Shown: positions 56,651 to 64,000 of the stretch, piece after piece
Layout of the letters: every line of letters begins with the position of its first letter
Position numbering within the stretch: position 1 is the first letter of the stretch
NCBI RefSeq assembly: GCF_000308655.1
Contig: NZ_BAGC01000035.1
Span: 1-64,000 of the forward strand
DNA: 64,000 bases
From: Nocardia niigatensis NBRC 100131
Lineage (GTDB): Bacteria > Actinomycetota > Actinomycetes > Mycobacteriales > Mycobacteriaceae
Reading direction: 5' to 3'
Notes under the pieces: generated by a model
Told to the model about the DNA's origin: nothing
The model's database searches: none
What the model saw: the letters and a program-made list of their open reading frames with translations, nothing else
Made by a program: the position numbers and the translations under genes

Positions 56651-57082
56651 ATGCGAATCTCCGAGATCTTGCGCCGGAAGGGCAGCGGCGTGGTGACGAT
56701 TGCACCGGATGCCACAGTGCGTGAACTGCTCAGAGTGCTGGCGGCACACAATGTCGGCGCGGTGATCGTCTCTCGCGACGGCGCCGCCATGTCGGGCATC
56801 GTCTCCGAACGAGACATCGTGCGCCGGCTCCACACCGAAGGCGCCGCACTCCTCGACGCCCCCGTCTCCTCGATCATGACCGCCGCCGTGCACACCTGCT
56901 CGCCCGACGATCGCGTGGCAACCCTCAACGCCACCATGACCGAGCACCGAATCCGCCACCTCCCGGTCCTCAGCGACGGCCGGATGATCGGCATCGTCAG
57001 TATCGGAGACGTGGTCAAGAGCCAGATCTCCGAACTGGAAACCGAGCGCGAGGCGCTGGTCAAATACCTGCAGCACGGCTGA
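56651..57082 (+). CDS. CBS domain-containing protein
   Basis: The protein has 143 aa from ATG 56651. It consists of a pair of CBS domains: VVTIAPDATVRELLRVLAAH with GAVIVSRDGAAMSGIVSERD, and HTCSPDDRVATLNATMTEHR with HLPVLSDGRMIGIVSIGDVV. The ending EREALVKYLQHG is conserved in the single-Bateman-module proteins of actinobacteria. Such modules bind adenosine nucleotides and sense energy state. No partner domain is attached. Confidence 0.92.
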   Translation: MRISEILRRKGSGVVTIAPDATVRELLRVLAAHNVGAVIVSRDGAAMSGIVSERDIVRRLHTEGAALLDAPVSSIMTAAVHTCSPDDRVATLNATMTEHRIRHLPVLSDGRMIGIVSIGDVVKSQISELETEREALVKYLQHG

Positions 57083-57181
57083 CGGACGCCCGCACCGGGC
57101 TCGGCCGCGGCCGCCCCGATTACGATCGACTCGATTCGTCGTATCGAGGAAGGCCGTGCGCCCGTGGAGTCCGAAAACCCA

Positions 57182-57994
57182 ATGCCCGATGACACTCTGG
57201 GCGATTTCACCCGGCGCACGATCTCGCTGGAGGGCGAGGACAAGACCGTCTATGTAGCGGGCAGCGGACCGGCCGTCGTCATCATGCCGGAGATGCCGGG
57301 CATCAGCCCCGACGTGCTGCGCTTCGCGCGCTGGGTTCGCGACGCGGGCTTCACCGTGTACGTCCCGTCCCTGTTCGGTGTCGACGGCGCGTACCCGACC
57401 GTCGAACTCGGTGATCCGATCGCGCGCAAGACCTGTGTCAGCAAGGAGTTCCGTGCCTTCGCGGGCGGCGGCACCAGCCCTGTCGCGGTGTGGCTGCGCG
57501 CCCTGGCCCGGCTGGCCCACGGCGAGTCCGGCGGCCCGGGCGTCGGCGCGGTCGGGATGTGCTTCACCGGAAACTTCGCGCTCACCATGACTCTGGAGCC
57601 CGCGGTCATCGCCCCCGTGATCAACCACCCGTCCCTCCCGCTGGACGACCCCGCCGGCCTGGAGCTGTCTCCGGAGGACGCCACCGCCATCGCCGCCCGC
57701 TTCGAACGCGACGACCTCCGCGCCCTCGCCTACCGCTTCGACAACGACAAGTGGTGCACCGGTCAACGTTTCGCCGCGTACGCCCAACTTCTCGGCGACC
57801 GCTTCGACGGCCGAGTCCTCTCCGGCGCCCATGCCAACCCCAACCCCCCGCCCTTCTTCCAAGAGGTGGTCCGAACTCCCCACAGCGTCGTCACCGCCCA
57901 CCTGGTGGACGAACAGGGCCACCCCACTCTGCAGGCCCGAGACGAAATCCTGGCCTACCTCCGTACCCGCCTCCACCCCGAACCAGCCGCATAA
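57182..57994 (+). CDS. dienelactone hydrolase family protein
   Basis: The protein has 270 aa from ATG 57182 (GTG 57164 is an alternative). The fold is that of dienelactone hydrolases, with the nucleophile Cys in VGAVGMCFTGNFAL (G-x-C-x-G), a central strand PAVVIMPEMPGISPDVLRFA, and the last His in DEQGHPTLQARDEILAYL. It would hydrolyse a lactone or ester. It stands alone between the CBS gene and an FAD-linked oxidase gene. Confidence 0.88.
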   Translation: MPDDTLGDFTRRTISLEGEDKTVYVAGSGPAVVIMPEMPGISPDVLRFARWVRDAGFTVYVPSLFGVDGAYPTVELGDPIARKTCVSKEFRAFAGGGTSPVAVWLRALARLAHGESGGPGVGAVGMCFTGNFALTMTLEPAVIAPVINHPSLPLDDPAGLELSPEDATAIAARFERDDLRALAYRFDNDKWCTGQRFAAYAQLLGDRFDGRVLSGAHANPNPPPFFQEVVRTPHSVVTAHLVDEQGHPTLQARDEILAYLRTRLHPEPAA

Positions 57995-58273
57995 TTCTCG
58001 ACGGCTCTGTGGCACTTCCGTTCCGGTGTGGTTCGTTCCATCCGACACTCCGGCGGATATGGGGTTCCGGTCGGTCTCCGGTTGGGTAGCCTCGCTCGCC
58101 GGGGTGGTGTTCACCGTCGACACGCCCGCAGGCGATTCACCGAATGAACAGTGAGTGAACCATGATCGATTGGTGCTGTGTTGTCCGATGAGTACAGGTG
58201 GGTCGCAGGCTTTGATGTCGACAGTGAATAACCGGGTGGGGCATCGTATTTCGAACGGCCTGCGGAGCACATT

Positions 58274-59776
58274 GTGACACCACGCTTCTCACGCAGCGTG
58301 TTTCTGCGCGGCGCGTTCGGAATCGCGGCCGCTGGTGTCGGTTTCGCCGGGACGACCCGGCTGCCTGCCTCGGACGCGGCGCCCGCCGCGGGATCGTCCG
58401 CCGCCGGCGGCGGCCCCTCGGACAGCGTCACCGGTTCCGGCACCGGCAGTGCCGAGCCGAAATGGCGTGCGCTGCAGGACAAGCTGCGTGGCCGGCTGCT
58501 GATGCCCGGCGATCTGTGGTATCCGGGCGCCAAAGAGGTCTTCAATACTCGCTTCGACGGCGAGATGCCGATGGCCATCGTGCAGGTCGCGGATGCCGAC
58601 GATGTGGCCACGGCCTTCGGTTTCGCGGCGGAGAACGATCTCGAGGTGGCTGCCCGGGCAGGCGGACATTCCTACGCCGGGATCTCCACGGCGACCGGCA
58701 CGCTCGTCATCGACGTGCGACGGTTGCGTGGCATCCGAGTCGAGCCCGGGTCCGCTGTCGTGGCACCGGGCCACACCCTCTACGAGGTCTACGGGGAACT
58801 CGACCGGTCCGGGCAGAGCCTGCCGACGGGCATGTGTCCCAGCGTCGGCATCGCGGGTCTCACCCTGGGCGGTGGACTCGGTTTCGAATCCCGTGCCCAT
58901 GGACTCACCTGTGACCGGCTCACCGCCGCGACCGTGGTGCTGCCCGACGGCACCATCAACGATGTGTCCGCCACCGACGGCTCGGACCTGTTCTGGGCGT
59001 TGCGGGGCGCGGGCTCGTTTGCCGGCATCGTCACGTCACTGACGTTCGAAACCATCCCCGCGACTGCGAAAGACGTGGTCCGCCTGACGTTCTCGGGTGA
59101 GAACGCGGATCGCGTCATCGCCGGCTGGCAGGACTGGCTGCGCGGCGCGGACCGCGAGCAGTGGGCCGACGTCAGCGTGGACGCCGACGGAGAGGGCGGC
59201 CTGCGCTGCTGGATGCAGCTGGTGTGTCCCGCGGGTTCGGCCGATACGGTCACGCCCGCGCTGATAGACGCGATCGGCGTCGACGCCATCGAGACCGACG
59301 CCCGCACCCTCTCGCACATGGACACCGTCGTGTATCTGGCGGGCGGCACCCCCGATCAGCCGCGCGTCTCATTCACCAACGGCTCCGACATCGTCTCGGA
59401 CCTCACCCCCGACACCATCGGCCGGATCCTCGAGGCGATGACCCGGTTCTCCAGCGTCGGCGGCACCGGCTGGGTCCAGATCAACACCCTCGACGGCGCG
59501 ATCCGCGACCTGTCGCCCACCGCCGCCGCCTTCCCCTGGCGCAACCACGCCGCCATGGTGGAATGGGGTGCCTACGAACCGATTACGCACGACTCGGCCC
59601 TCGCCTGGCTGTCCGACGCCCACGCCACCATCGCCCCCGATTCGGTCGGCGCCTACGTCAACTACCTCGAACCCGGCGACCCCATGTCCCGTTACTACGG
59701 CCCCAACCACACCCGCCTCGCCGACCTCCGCGGCCGAGTGGACCCGAACAACCGAATCCGCACCGTCCTGACCTGA
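58274..59776 (+). CDS. FAD-linked oxidase (berberine-bridge-enzyme-like), exported
   Basis: GTG start; 500 aa. The N-terminal SVFLRGAFGIAAAGVGFAG is a Tat- or Sec-like export signal followed by an Ala/Gly/Ser linker. The FAD domain (PCMH type) has VAARAGGHSYAGISTATGTL, whose His is the usual FAD attachment, and a Cys in ESRAHGLTCDRLTAATVV that could provide a second bond, as in BBE enzymes. The C-terminal YYGPNHTRLADLRGRVDPNN is the BBE motif. Oxidises an alcohol or sugar with oxygen; substrate unknown. Confidence 0.92.
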   Translation: MTPRFSRSVFLRGAFGIAAAGVGFAGTTRLPASDAAPAAGSSAAGGGPSDSVTGSGTGSAEPKWRALQDKLRGRLLMPGDLWYPGAKEVFNTRFDGEMPMAIVQVADADDVATAFGFAAENDLEVAARAGGHSYAGISTATGTLVIDVRRLRGIRVEPGSAVVAPGHTLYEVYGELDRSGQSLPTGMCPSVGIAGLTLGGGLGFESRAHGLTCDRLTAATVVLPDGTINDVSATDGSDLFWALRGAGSFAGIVTSLTFETIPATAKDVVRLTFSGENADRVIAGWQDWLRGADREQWADVSVDADGEGGLRCWMQLVCPAGSADTVTPALIDAIGVDAIETDARTLSHMDTVVYLAGGTPDQPRVSFTNGSDIVSDLTPDTIGRILEAMTRFSSVGGTGWVQINTLDGAIRDLSPTAAAFPWRNHAAMVEWGAYEPITHDSALAWLSDAHATIAPDSVGAYVNYLEPGDPMSRYYGPNHTRLADLRGRVDPNNRIRTVLT

Positions 59777-59789
59777 AATCCCGCCGATA

Positions 59790-60098
59790 TCAGAGACTCA
59801 GCGTCGAACGAAGCCGAATGTCGAGCGCTTCCATTTCTTCGGCGCCGAGCTCACCGATGTAGTCGGTAAGCCGCGGTCGGCACACGCGATGCAGCTCGCG
59901 GGCATCGGCCCAGCCGGAGTTTGTGTACGTGGCAAGCACATGCCCAGGGTCGGCCTGAACCAAAGGCACGACGTGCAGCCAGCGATAGGGCGAAGAGATG
60001 ACTGCGGATCCGATACGACGACAACAGGTCACTTCGAGGCGACGGGGTGCCGCTGCGGAGCAGTAGGGGGAGTGCTGCCAGACTTCGCCGCGCTTCAC
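59790..60098 (-). CDS. MazF/PemK-like toxin-fold protein, 102 aa
   Basis: GTG 60098 begins KRGEVWQHSPYCSAAAPRRL; the opening K-R-G-E-V-W is the usual MazF start. The rest, PYRWLHVVPLVQADPGHVLA and GELGAEEMEALDIRLRSTLS, agrees with a sub-branch of small actinobacterial PemK/MazF proteins. The GTG overlaps the stop of a 54-codon micro-ORF (GTGA), as in toxin-antitoxin operons. The middle part LEVTCCRRIGSAVISS is weaker than in RNase-active members, so activity is uncertain. Confidence 0.65.
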   Translation of the reverse strand: MKRGEVWQHSPYCSAAAPRRLEVTCCRRIGSAVISSPYRWLHVVPLVQADPGHVLATYTNSGWADARELHRVCRPRLTDYIGELGAEEMEALDIRLRSTLSL

Positions 60099-60259
60099 GC
60101 CGCGCCGCGGGGGCGGCGCCGAGCGTCGGCATAGGCGGCGGCCTGGTATTCCTGGGCAGCGTTGGGCTGCCGATAGATCCAACGTGTCGTCGATCTGTAA
60201 GGCTGCCAGACTGTCGGCGACGGTCTGCGGGTCGAGAACACGATGCCGTCTCGCTTCAC
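60095..60259 (-). CDS. micro-ORF coupled to the MazF-like gene, possible antitoxin
   Basis: GTG 60259 to TGA 60097-60095, 54 codons, overlapping the toxin start as GTGA. The C-terminus EYQAAAYADARRRPRGAA looks like the helical tail of small antitoxins preceding such toxins. The N-terminal half is less protein-like, and an overlapping frame (VADSLAALQIDDTLDLS) is equally credible there. There may be a frameshift. Confidence 0.3.
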   Translation of the reverse strand: MKRDGIVFSTRRPSPTVWQPYRSTTRWIYRQPNAAQEYQAAAYADARRRPRGAA

Positions 60260-60328
60260 CCATGTTCAAGGGATATCGAACCGGCGGCCGACACGGCATT
60301 GCCCAGGGCGGAAACACCGTAAGAGACA

Positions 60329-60775
60329 CTATTGGTCGAGGGCCTCGATGAGGGTGGTGAGGCCGGATTTGACGGACTGGCGCTGGGCCGGGGTGAGGGA
60401 TTCGAGGGCCCCGGCGAAGCGCTGGATACGGGCCGAGGTGAGGCCGGTGACCAGGTCGTGGGCGGCGGCCGTGGCGGTGAGGAGTTGGGCTCGGCCGTCC
60501 TCGGGGTCGGCGTCGCGGGTGAGGTAGCCGCCCTTTTCCAGGCCCGTCACTATGCGGGACATGGTCGGGGCGCTGACCCGTTCGATATTGGCCAGGTCGC
60601 CGAGACGTATGGGGCCGGAGCGGGCGACGGTGGCCAGGGCCGACGCGGCCCCGGGGCTCAGCGCCCCGAGGTCGCCGGACTGACGTAACAAGCGCAGGAG
60701 GCGGCCGATCGAGTGGTACAGCTCAGCGGCTTCGGTGAGCTGGTCGGGGTCGGCGACGCTCGTGGGCTCGGGCAG
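60329..60775 (-). CDS. MarR family transcriptional regulator (probable CTG start)
   Basis: The winged helix reads ALATVARSGPIRLGDLANIE then RVSAPTMSRIVTGLEKGGYL and DPEDGRAQLLTATA. The only ATG/GTG/TTG start in reach (TTG 60691) would cut off the first dimerisation helix. CTG 60775 gives 148 aa, including LTEAAELYHSIGRLLRLLRQ, and has GGAGGAGA 5 bp upstream. That ribosome site lies just after the MFS stop (60791). It forms an operon with the MFS gene and probably represses it through the site at 62600. Confidence 0.85.
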   Translation of the reverse strand: MPEPTSVADPDQLTEAAELYHSIGRLLRLLRQSGDLGALSPGAASALATVARSGPIRLGDLANIERVSAPTMSRIVTGLEKGGYLTRDADPEDGRAQLLTATAAAHDLVTGLTSARIQRFAGALESLTPAQRQSVKSGLTTLIEALDQ

Positions 60776-60790
60776 CGTGATCTCCTCCGG

Positions 60791-62557
60791 TCAGATTCCC
60801 TCGCGAGCGGCTTCGCGGAGTTCGGCAGCCTCGTCCGGGACGGTGGGGCTGCCGGCGAACCACGAGGCCACCGCGCCGATCAGCATCATAATCGCGGCTC
60901 CCAGGAAGACCACGACCAGACCCGAGTGGAACGGGCCGGAGATCAAGTGCGGGAAGAACTCCTGACCTGTGAGGACGTCCTTGTGCACGCCCGGGTGGTC
61001 CAGGATGCCGGTCGGGCCCAGCAGCGCCTCGATCGGGTTCACGCCCAGGAACGCCGCGAACAGGCTGCCCACCGGCGGCAGACCGGAGATGTTCTCCGCG
61101 ACATCGCCGGGCACGCCCTGCGCCTGCAGACCCGAGTTCATGGCGCTGGGCAGCGAGTTGGACAGGCCGATGATCATGAGCGAGAAGAACACACCGATCG
61201 ACAGCGCCATACCGCCATTGAGCAGCGTGCCGCGCATGCCGGACGCGACACCGCGCTGCGACGCCGGCACCGCGGACATCACCTCGGCGGTATTGGGGGA
61301 GGCGAACATGCCCGAGCCCAGACCGTTGAGCGCGATGACCACCGCGAACGCCCAGTAGGAGAAGTCGACCGGCAGCACCACCAGCAGCACGAAGGTCACC
61401 GCGGTGATCGCCATGCCGAGGGTCGCGAACGGTCGCGGGCCGTAGCGGTCGGACAGCTTTCCCGAAACCGGCCCCGCCACAAGGAATCCCACCGTCAGCG
61501 GCAGCAGGTAGATGCCCGCCCACAGCGGCGTGGATTCGTAGTCGAAGCCGTGCAGCGGCAGCCAGATGCCCTGCAGCCAGATGATCAGCATGAATTGCAG
61601 ACCGCCACGACCCAGCGACGACATCAGCCCTGCCAGGTTGCCGAGCCCGAACGCCCGGATCTTGAGGAGCGACAGGTGGAACATCGGCTGCTCCACCTTG
61701 GTCTCGATCCAGCAGAACAGCGCGAGCACCGCGATACCGCCGAACACCGCGGCCAGCACCCACGGGTTGGACCAGCCGGTCTTCGAATCCCCGTACGGCT
61801 GAATGCCGTAGGTGATGCCGGTGAGCAGCGCGGTCAGGCCGACCGCGAAGGTGACGGTGCCCGGAATGTCGAGCGAGCCCGCATTGCGCTGACCGTTGTC
61901 GTGCAGCGACCGGTACGACCACACGGTCCCGAGAATGCCGAACGGCACGCTCACCCAGAACACGGCTTTCCAGTCCCACTGCGCGAGCAGGCCGCCCAGC
62001 AGCAGGCCCAGGAATGAACCGGCCACGGCCGCAACCTGATTGATGCCGAGCGCGAAGCCGCGCTGTTCGGCCGGGAACGCGTCGGTGAGGATGGCGGCCG
62101 CGTTGGCCATGAGCATGGCGCCGCCGATGCCCTGGAACACACGCCATCCGATGAGCCACACCGCGCCGCCGCCGTGCGTGAGCGGATCGAACGAGAGCGC
62201 GACCGCCGCGATCGTGAAGATCACGAACCCGTAGTTGTAGATCTTGACGCGCCCGACCATGTCACCGAGCCGGCCGAACATGACCACCAGCACCGCGGAC
62301 GCGAGCAGGAAGCCCATCATCATCCACAGCAGGTAGCTGACATTGCCCGCCGCGAGCGGGTTGAGATCGATGCCCCGGAAGATGTCGGGCAGCGAGATGA
62401 TCACGATCGAGGAGTTGATCGTGACCATGAGCATGCCCAGGGTCGTGTTGGACAGAGCTACCCACTTGTAGTGCGGGTGATCATGCTCGATTCGGAGTCG
62501 CCTCCGAATGGTCTGGACATCACCGGTATCCAAACCGGTGGTTGGGGCCGCAGCCAT
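60791..62557 (-). CDS. MFS transporter, DHA2 family (drug efflux)
   Basis: The protein has 588 aa from ATG 62557, with GGGAGG 5 bp upstream. Fourteen hydrophobic segments are visible. Motif A appears as FGRLGDMVGRVKIYNYGFVI and motif C-like as LGLLLGGLLAQWDWKAVFWV; the DHA2 start LSNTTLGMLMVTINSSIVII followed by SLPDIF is clear. A proton-driven exporter of drugs or lipids. The downstream MarR gene makes an autoregulated efflux unit. Confidence 0.93.
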   Translation of the reverse strand: MAAAPTTGLDTGDVQTIRRRLRIEHDHPHYKWVALSNTTLGMLMVTINSSIVIISLPDIFRGIDLNPLAAGNVSYLLWMMMGFLLASAVLVVMFGRLGDMVGRVKIYNYGFVIFTIAAVALSFDPLTHGGGAVWLIGWRVFQGIGGAMLMANAAAILTDAFPAEQRGFALGINQVAAVAGSFLGLLLGGLLAQWDWKAVFWVSVPFGILGTVWSYRSLHDNGQRNAGSLDIPGTVTFAVGLTALLTGITYGIQPYGDSKTGWSNPWVLAAVFGGIAVLALFCWIETKVEQPMFHLSLLKIRAFGLGNLAGLMSSLGRGGLQFMLIIWLQGIWLPLHGFDYESTPLWAGIYLLPLTVGFLVAGPVSGKLSDRYGPRPFATLGMAITAVTFVLLVVLPVDFSYWAFAVVIALNGLGSGMFASPNTAEVMSAVPASQRGVASGMRGTLLNGGMALSIGVFFSLMIIGLSNSLPSAMNSGLQAQGVPGDVAENISGLPPVGSLFAAFLGVNPIEALLGPTGILDHPGVHKDVLTGQEFFPHLISGPFHSGLVVVFLGAAIMMLIGAVASWFAGSPTVPDEAAELREAAREGI

Positions 62558-62599
62558 CAGAGCCTCCCGCAAAGTCAACGAACGAACAGCGCCTAAATA

Positions 62600-62619
62600 T
62601 AGTTGCATGTTGCTAACTA
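62600..62619. promoter_or_regulatory. operator-like site TAGTT-N10-AACTA upstream of the MFS gene
   Basis: The arms TAGTT and AACTA flank GCATGTTGCT in an AT-rich stretch, 43 bp before the transporter start. MarR-family proteins bind AT-rich imperfect palindromes of this size; the MarR gene downstream is the natural candidate. Confidence 0.45.
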
Positions 62620-62795
62620 ATGAAATCGGGTGTTGTCCCGCTGACTGGACGCGACATGAATCAAGGGGCCGGATCACGCCCGAGATCCCGCGCACAAAAA
62701 CAGAGCGTTGTGCGGTTTTCAGTGCGACCACACCCGGGCGTATGCATCGTTCGCCCGGGTGAGCGCCGGTTTTCACAGAAGGGGTTTCGGAGGAC

Positions 62796-63029
62796 GTGAG
62801 CAGCACAGGACGCGCGGCGATCGCCAGCCGCGCCGATCTCCACGCCTCCCGAAGCGAGCTTCCTACAGGCCGGACCCGGCGCCACCGTCCGCAACGAGTG
62901 GGTCCAGGACGTATGCCCCACAGACGTTGTCGATCACGGGATCCTTCCGCGGTCACCCGCTGTCGCTTCCTCGTCCAGCAGGCACTCGACCCCACCTACA
63001 CCGGACTCGCCTGCCCGGACCACGACTGA
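62796..63029 (+). CDS. possible small protein, 77 aa (possibly frameshifted)
   Basis: GTG 62796 with TCGGAGGAC just before it. The frame encodes an Arg-rich, unfamiliar sequence that ends FLVQQALDPTYTGLACPDHD. In a neighbouring frame the middle reads GATVRNEWVQDVCPTDVVDH, which looks more protein-like. A frameshifted small gene is therefore possible. Its end overlaps the end of the convergent MerR-peroxiredoxin gene by 34 bp. Confidence 0.25.
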   Translation: MSSTGRAAIASRADLHASRSELPTGRTRRHRPQRVGPGRMPHRRCRSRDPSAVTRCRFLVQQALDPTYTGLACPDHD

Positions 63030-63964
63030 CCGGCATTCGACCGAAGCCAGTCGATCACCTGCCGGGCGTGCCGGTCGGGCGGGAAGACCGGGTAGAAAAC
63101 GTGCTCGATGACGCCGCCGCGGACGATCAGGGTCAGGCGTTTGTACAGGGTGCTGCCTACCGCCTCGAAGGTCGGCAACGACAGCTCGGCGCCGAGCCGA
63201 CGCGAAGGATCGGAGAGTATGCCGAACGGGAGGTTCAGGCGGCCAACCACTTCGCGCTGATACTCGGAGGTCTGGCTGGAGAGCCCGAACACCCTCACCG
63301 CCCCGGCCGCGTGCAGCTCGGTGTGGTGGTCTCGGAAATCGCACGCCTGGGTGGTGCAGCCGCGCGCGCCCGGTATCTCGTTCCAGCCCACGGGGATATC
63401 GGTGTCCGGGCGGCCGGTCAGCGGATAGAGATAGATGACAGTCCGGCCCTCGGGGAGAGCGCCCAGGTCGACGATCGTGCCGTCGGTGCACCGCAACGAG
63501 ATCGGCGGCAATGCCATCCCGGGCAGATGCGCGGCCGCGTCGTCGTCGACGGGCACCGGCAGGTTCGGCGGCAGGTCGAGCAGATCCACCGGCGGCCGGA
63601 CCGTTTGCATGCCGCGATAGGACGCCTCCTGCAACCGGGCGTTCAGCGCATCGCGGCGCCTGGCCAAAGCCGTTATCCGGGAATCGATTTCGTCGATGGC
63701 ACGCCGATATTCGGCCAGCGATGACGGGCAGTCGTCGCCGTGCTCGCCGCCGGCGGCCAGACAGTCCAGGAATGGACGGGTTTCCTCGACGGGTATGCCG
63801 AGCCGGCTCAGCTCCCGGATCTCACGGATGAGCCGGACATCATGTTCGGAGTACTCGCGATAGCCGTTGCCCGAACGGGCCGGTTGGATCAAACCCAGTG
63901 CCTCATAGCGCCGAACCGCTTTGGGGCTCACCTTCGCCAGTTGCGCAACCTGCCCTATTCTCAC
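62996..63964 (-). CDS. MerR-type regulator fused to a BCP-like peroxiredoxin
   Basis: The protein has 322 aa from ATG 63964. Residues 1-115 are a MerR regulator: RIGQVAQLAKVSPKAVRRYE then LGLIQPARSGNGYREYS and a coiled coil. Two Cys (68, 79) lie in the loop region. Residues about 145-320 are a thioredoxin-fold peroxiredoxin with GCTTQACDFRDHH; C203 and C208 match the peroxidatic/resolving pair of E. coli BCP (GCT-x3-C). The whole would be a one-protein peroxide sensor-regulator. A GC-rich palindrome at 63979-63998 lies just before its start. It would bind DNA in the cytoplasm. Confidence 0.88.
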   Translation of the reverse strand: MRIGQVAQLAKVSPKAVRRYEALGLIQPARSGNGYREYSEHDVRLIREIRELSRLGIPVEETRPFLDCLAAGGEHGDDCPSSLAEYRRAIDEIDSRITALARRRDALNARLQEASYRGMQTVRPPVDLLDLPPNLPVPVDDDAAAHLPGMALPPISLRCTDGTIVDLGALPEGRTVIYLYPLTGRPDTDIPVGWNEIPGARGCTTQACDFRDHHTELHAAGAVRVFGLSSQTSEYQREVVGRLNLPFGILSDPSRRLGAELSLPTFEAVGSTLYKRLTLIVRGGVIEHVFYPVFPPDRHARQVIDWLRSNAGQSWSGQASPV

Positions 63965-63978
63965 GCGCCGACGGTAAA

Positions 63979-63998
63979 CCCTGCCCCCGGGGGCAAGG
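63979..63998. promoter_or_regulatory. MerR-type operator palindrome
   Basis: CCCTGCCCCC and GGGGGCAAGG: a 20-bp palindrome with only one non-complementary pair. It sits 15 bp upstream of the MerR-peroxiredoxin start. GC-rich palindromes of this layout are typical operators of actinobacterial MerR regulators; autoregulation is likely. The second target gene, if any, lies beyond the window. Confidence 0.65.
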
Positions 63999-64000
63999 TC

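Overview
The window looks like chromosomal DNA of a high-GC mycolic-acid actinomycete, most likely Nocardia or a close relative. The reasons are GC-rich coding sequence with many GTG starts, a nuo operon with a receiver-domain protein just upstream (as in mycobacteria), DUF574 methyltransferase and DUF4232 lipoprotein genes, a NarX-like nitrate reductase relic, and several leaderless-looking or GTGA/ATGA-coupled genes. No rRNA, tRNA or CRISPR array was seen.

Layout. 1-1102: the 3' end of a zinc-type dehydrogenase and a small hypothetical. 1103-8088: a Tn7-like transposon (TnsA, TnsB, TniB, TniQ, translationally coupled) with recognisable ends and SDR/XRE cargo. Its TniB ATPase is split by a -1 frameshift at a perfect X XXY YYZ heptamer. 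8208-20635: a coiled-coil zinc-motif protein, lipoproteins, DUF574 methyltransferase, GNAT, metallo-beta-lactamase/MerR pair, P450 and divergent epoxide hydrolase, maltokinase-cap-like protein, a two-domain cell-wall lysin, a LuxR regulator and a DUF308 membrane protein. 20793-30400: a NarG-NarJ fusion relic, then an assortment of oxidoreductase, VOC, WYL, hydrolase, Nudix, AhpD-like and VIT1/CCC1 genes. 30501-37578: a Tn3-family element delimited by about 27-bp inverted repeats and an AACTG target duplication, full of decayed pieces (tnpA 3' end, two resolvase remnants, IS481 3' end, TPR tail, frameshifted methyltransferase) plus intact cargo (secreted protein, VOC, TetR). 37659-39275: SDR and a hypothetical.

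39346-55027: the complete respiratory complex I operon, transcribed leftwards nuoA-nuoN, nearly every junction overlapping by 1 to 8 nt, with nuoH and nuoI fused into one reading frame. A degenerate receiver-domain gene lies upstream. 56651-64000: CBS-domain protein, dienelactone hydrolase-like protein, FAD-linked oxidase, a MazF-like toxin with a coupled micro-ORF, an MFS/MarR efflux operon, and a MerR regulator fused to a BCP-type peroxiredoxin whose GC-rich operator-like palindrome closes the window.

The points most worth checking are the Tn7-like element with its possible programmed frameshift, the MerR-peroxiredoxin fusion, the NuoHI fusion, the NarX-like relic and the precisely bounded Tn3-family element. 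All function calls come from reading motifs by eye; no database search was possible.
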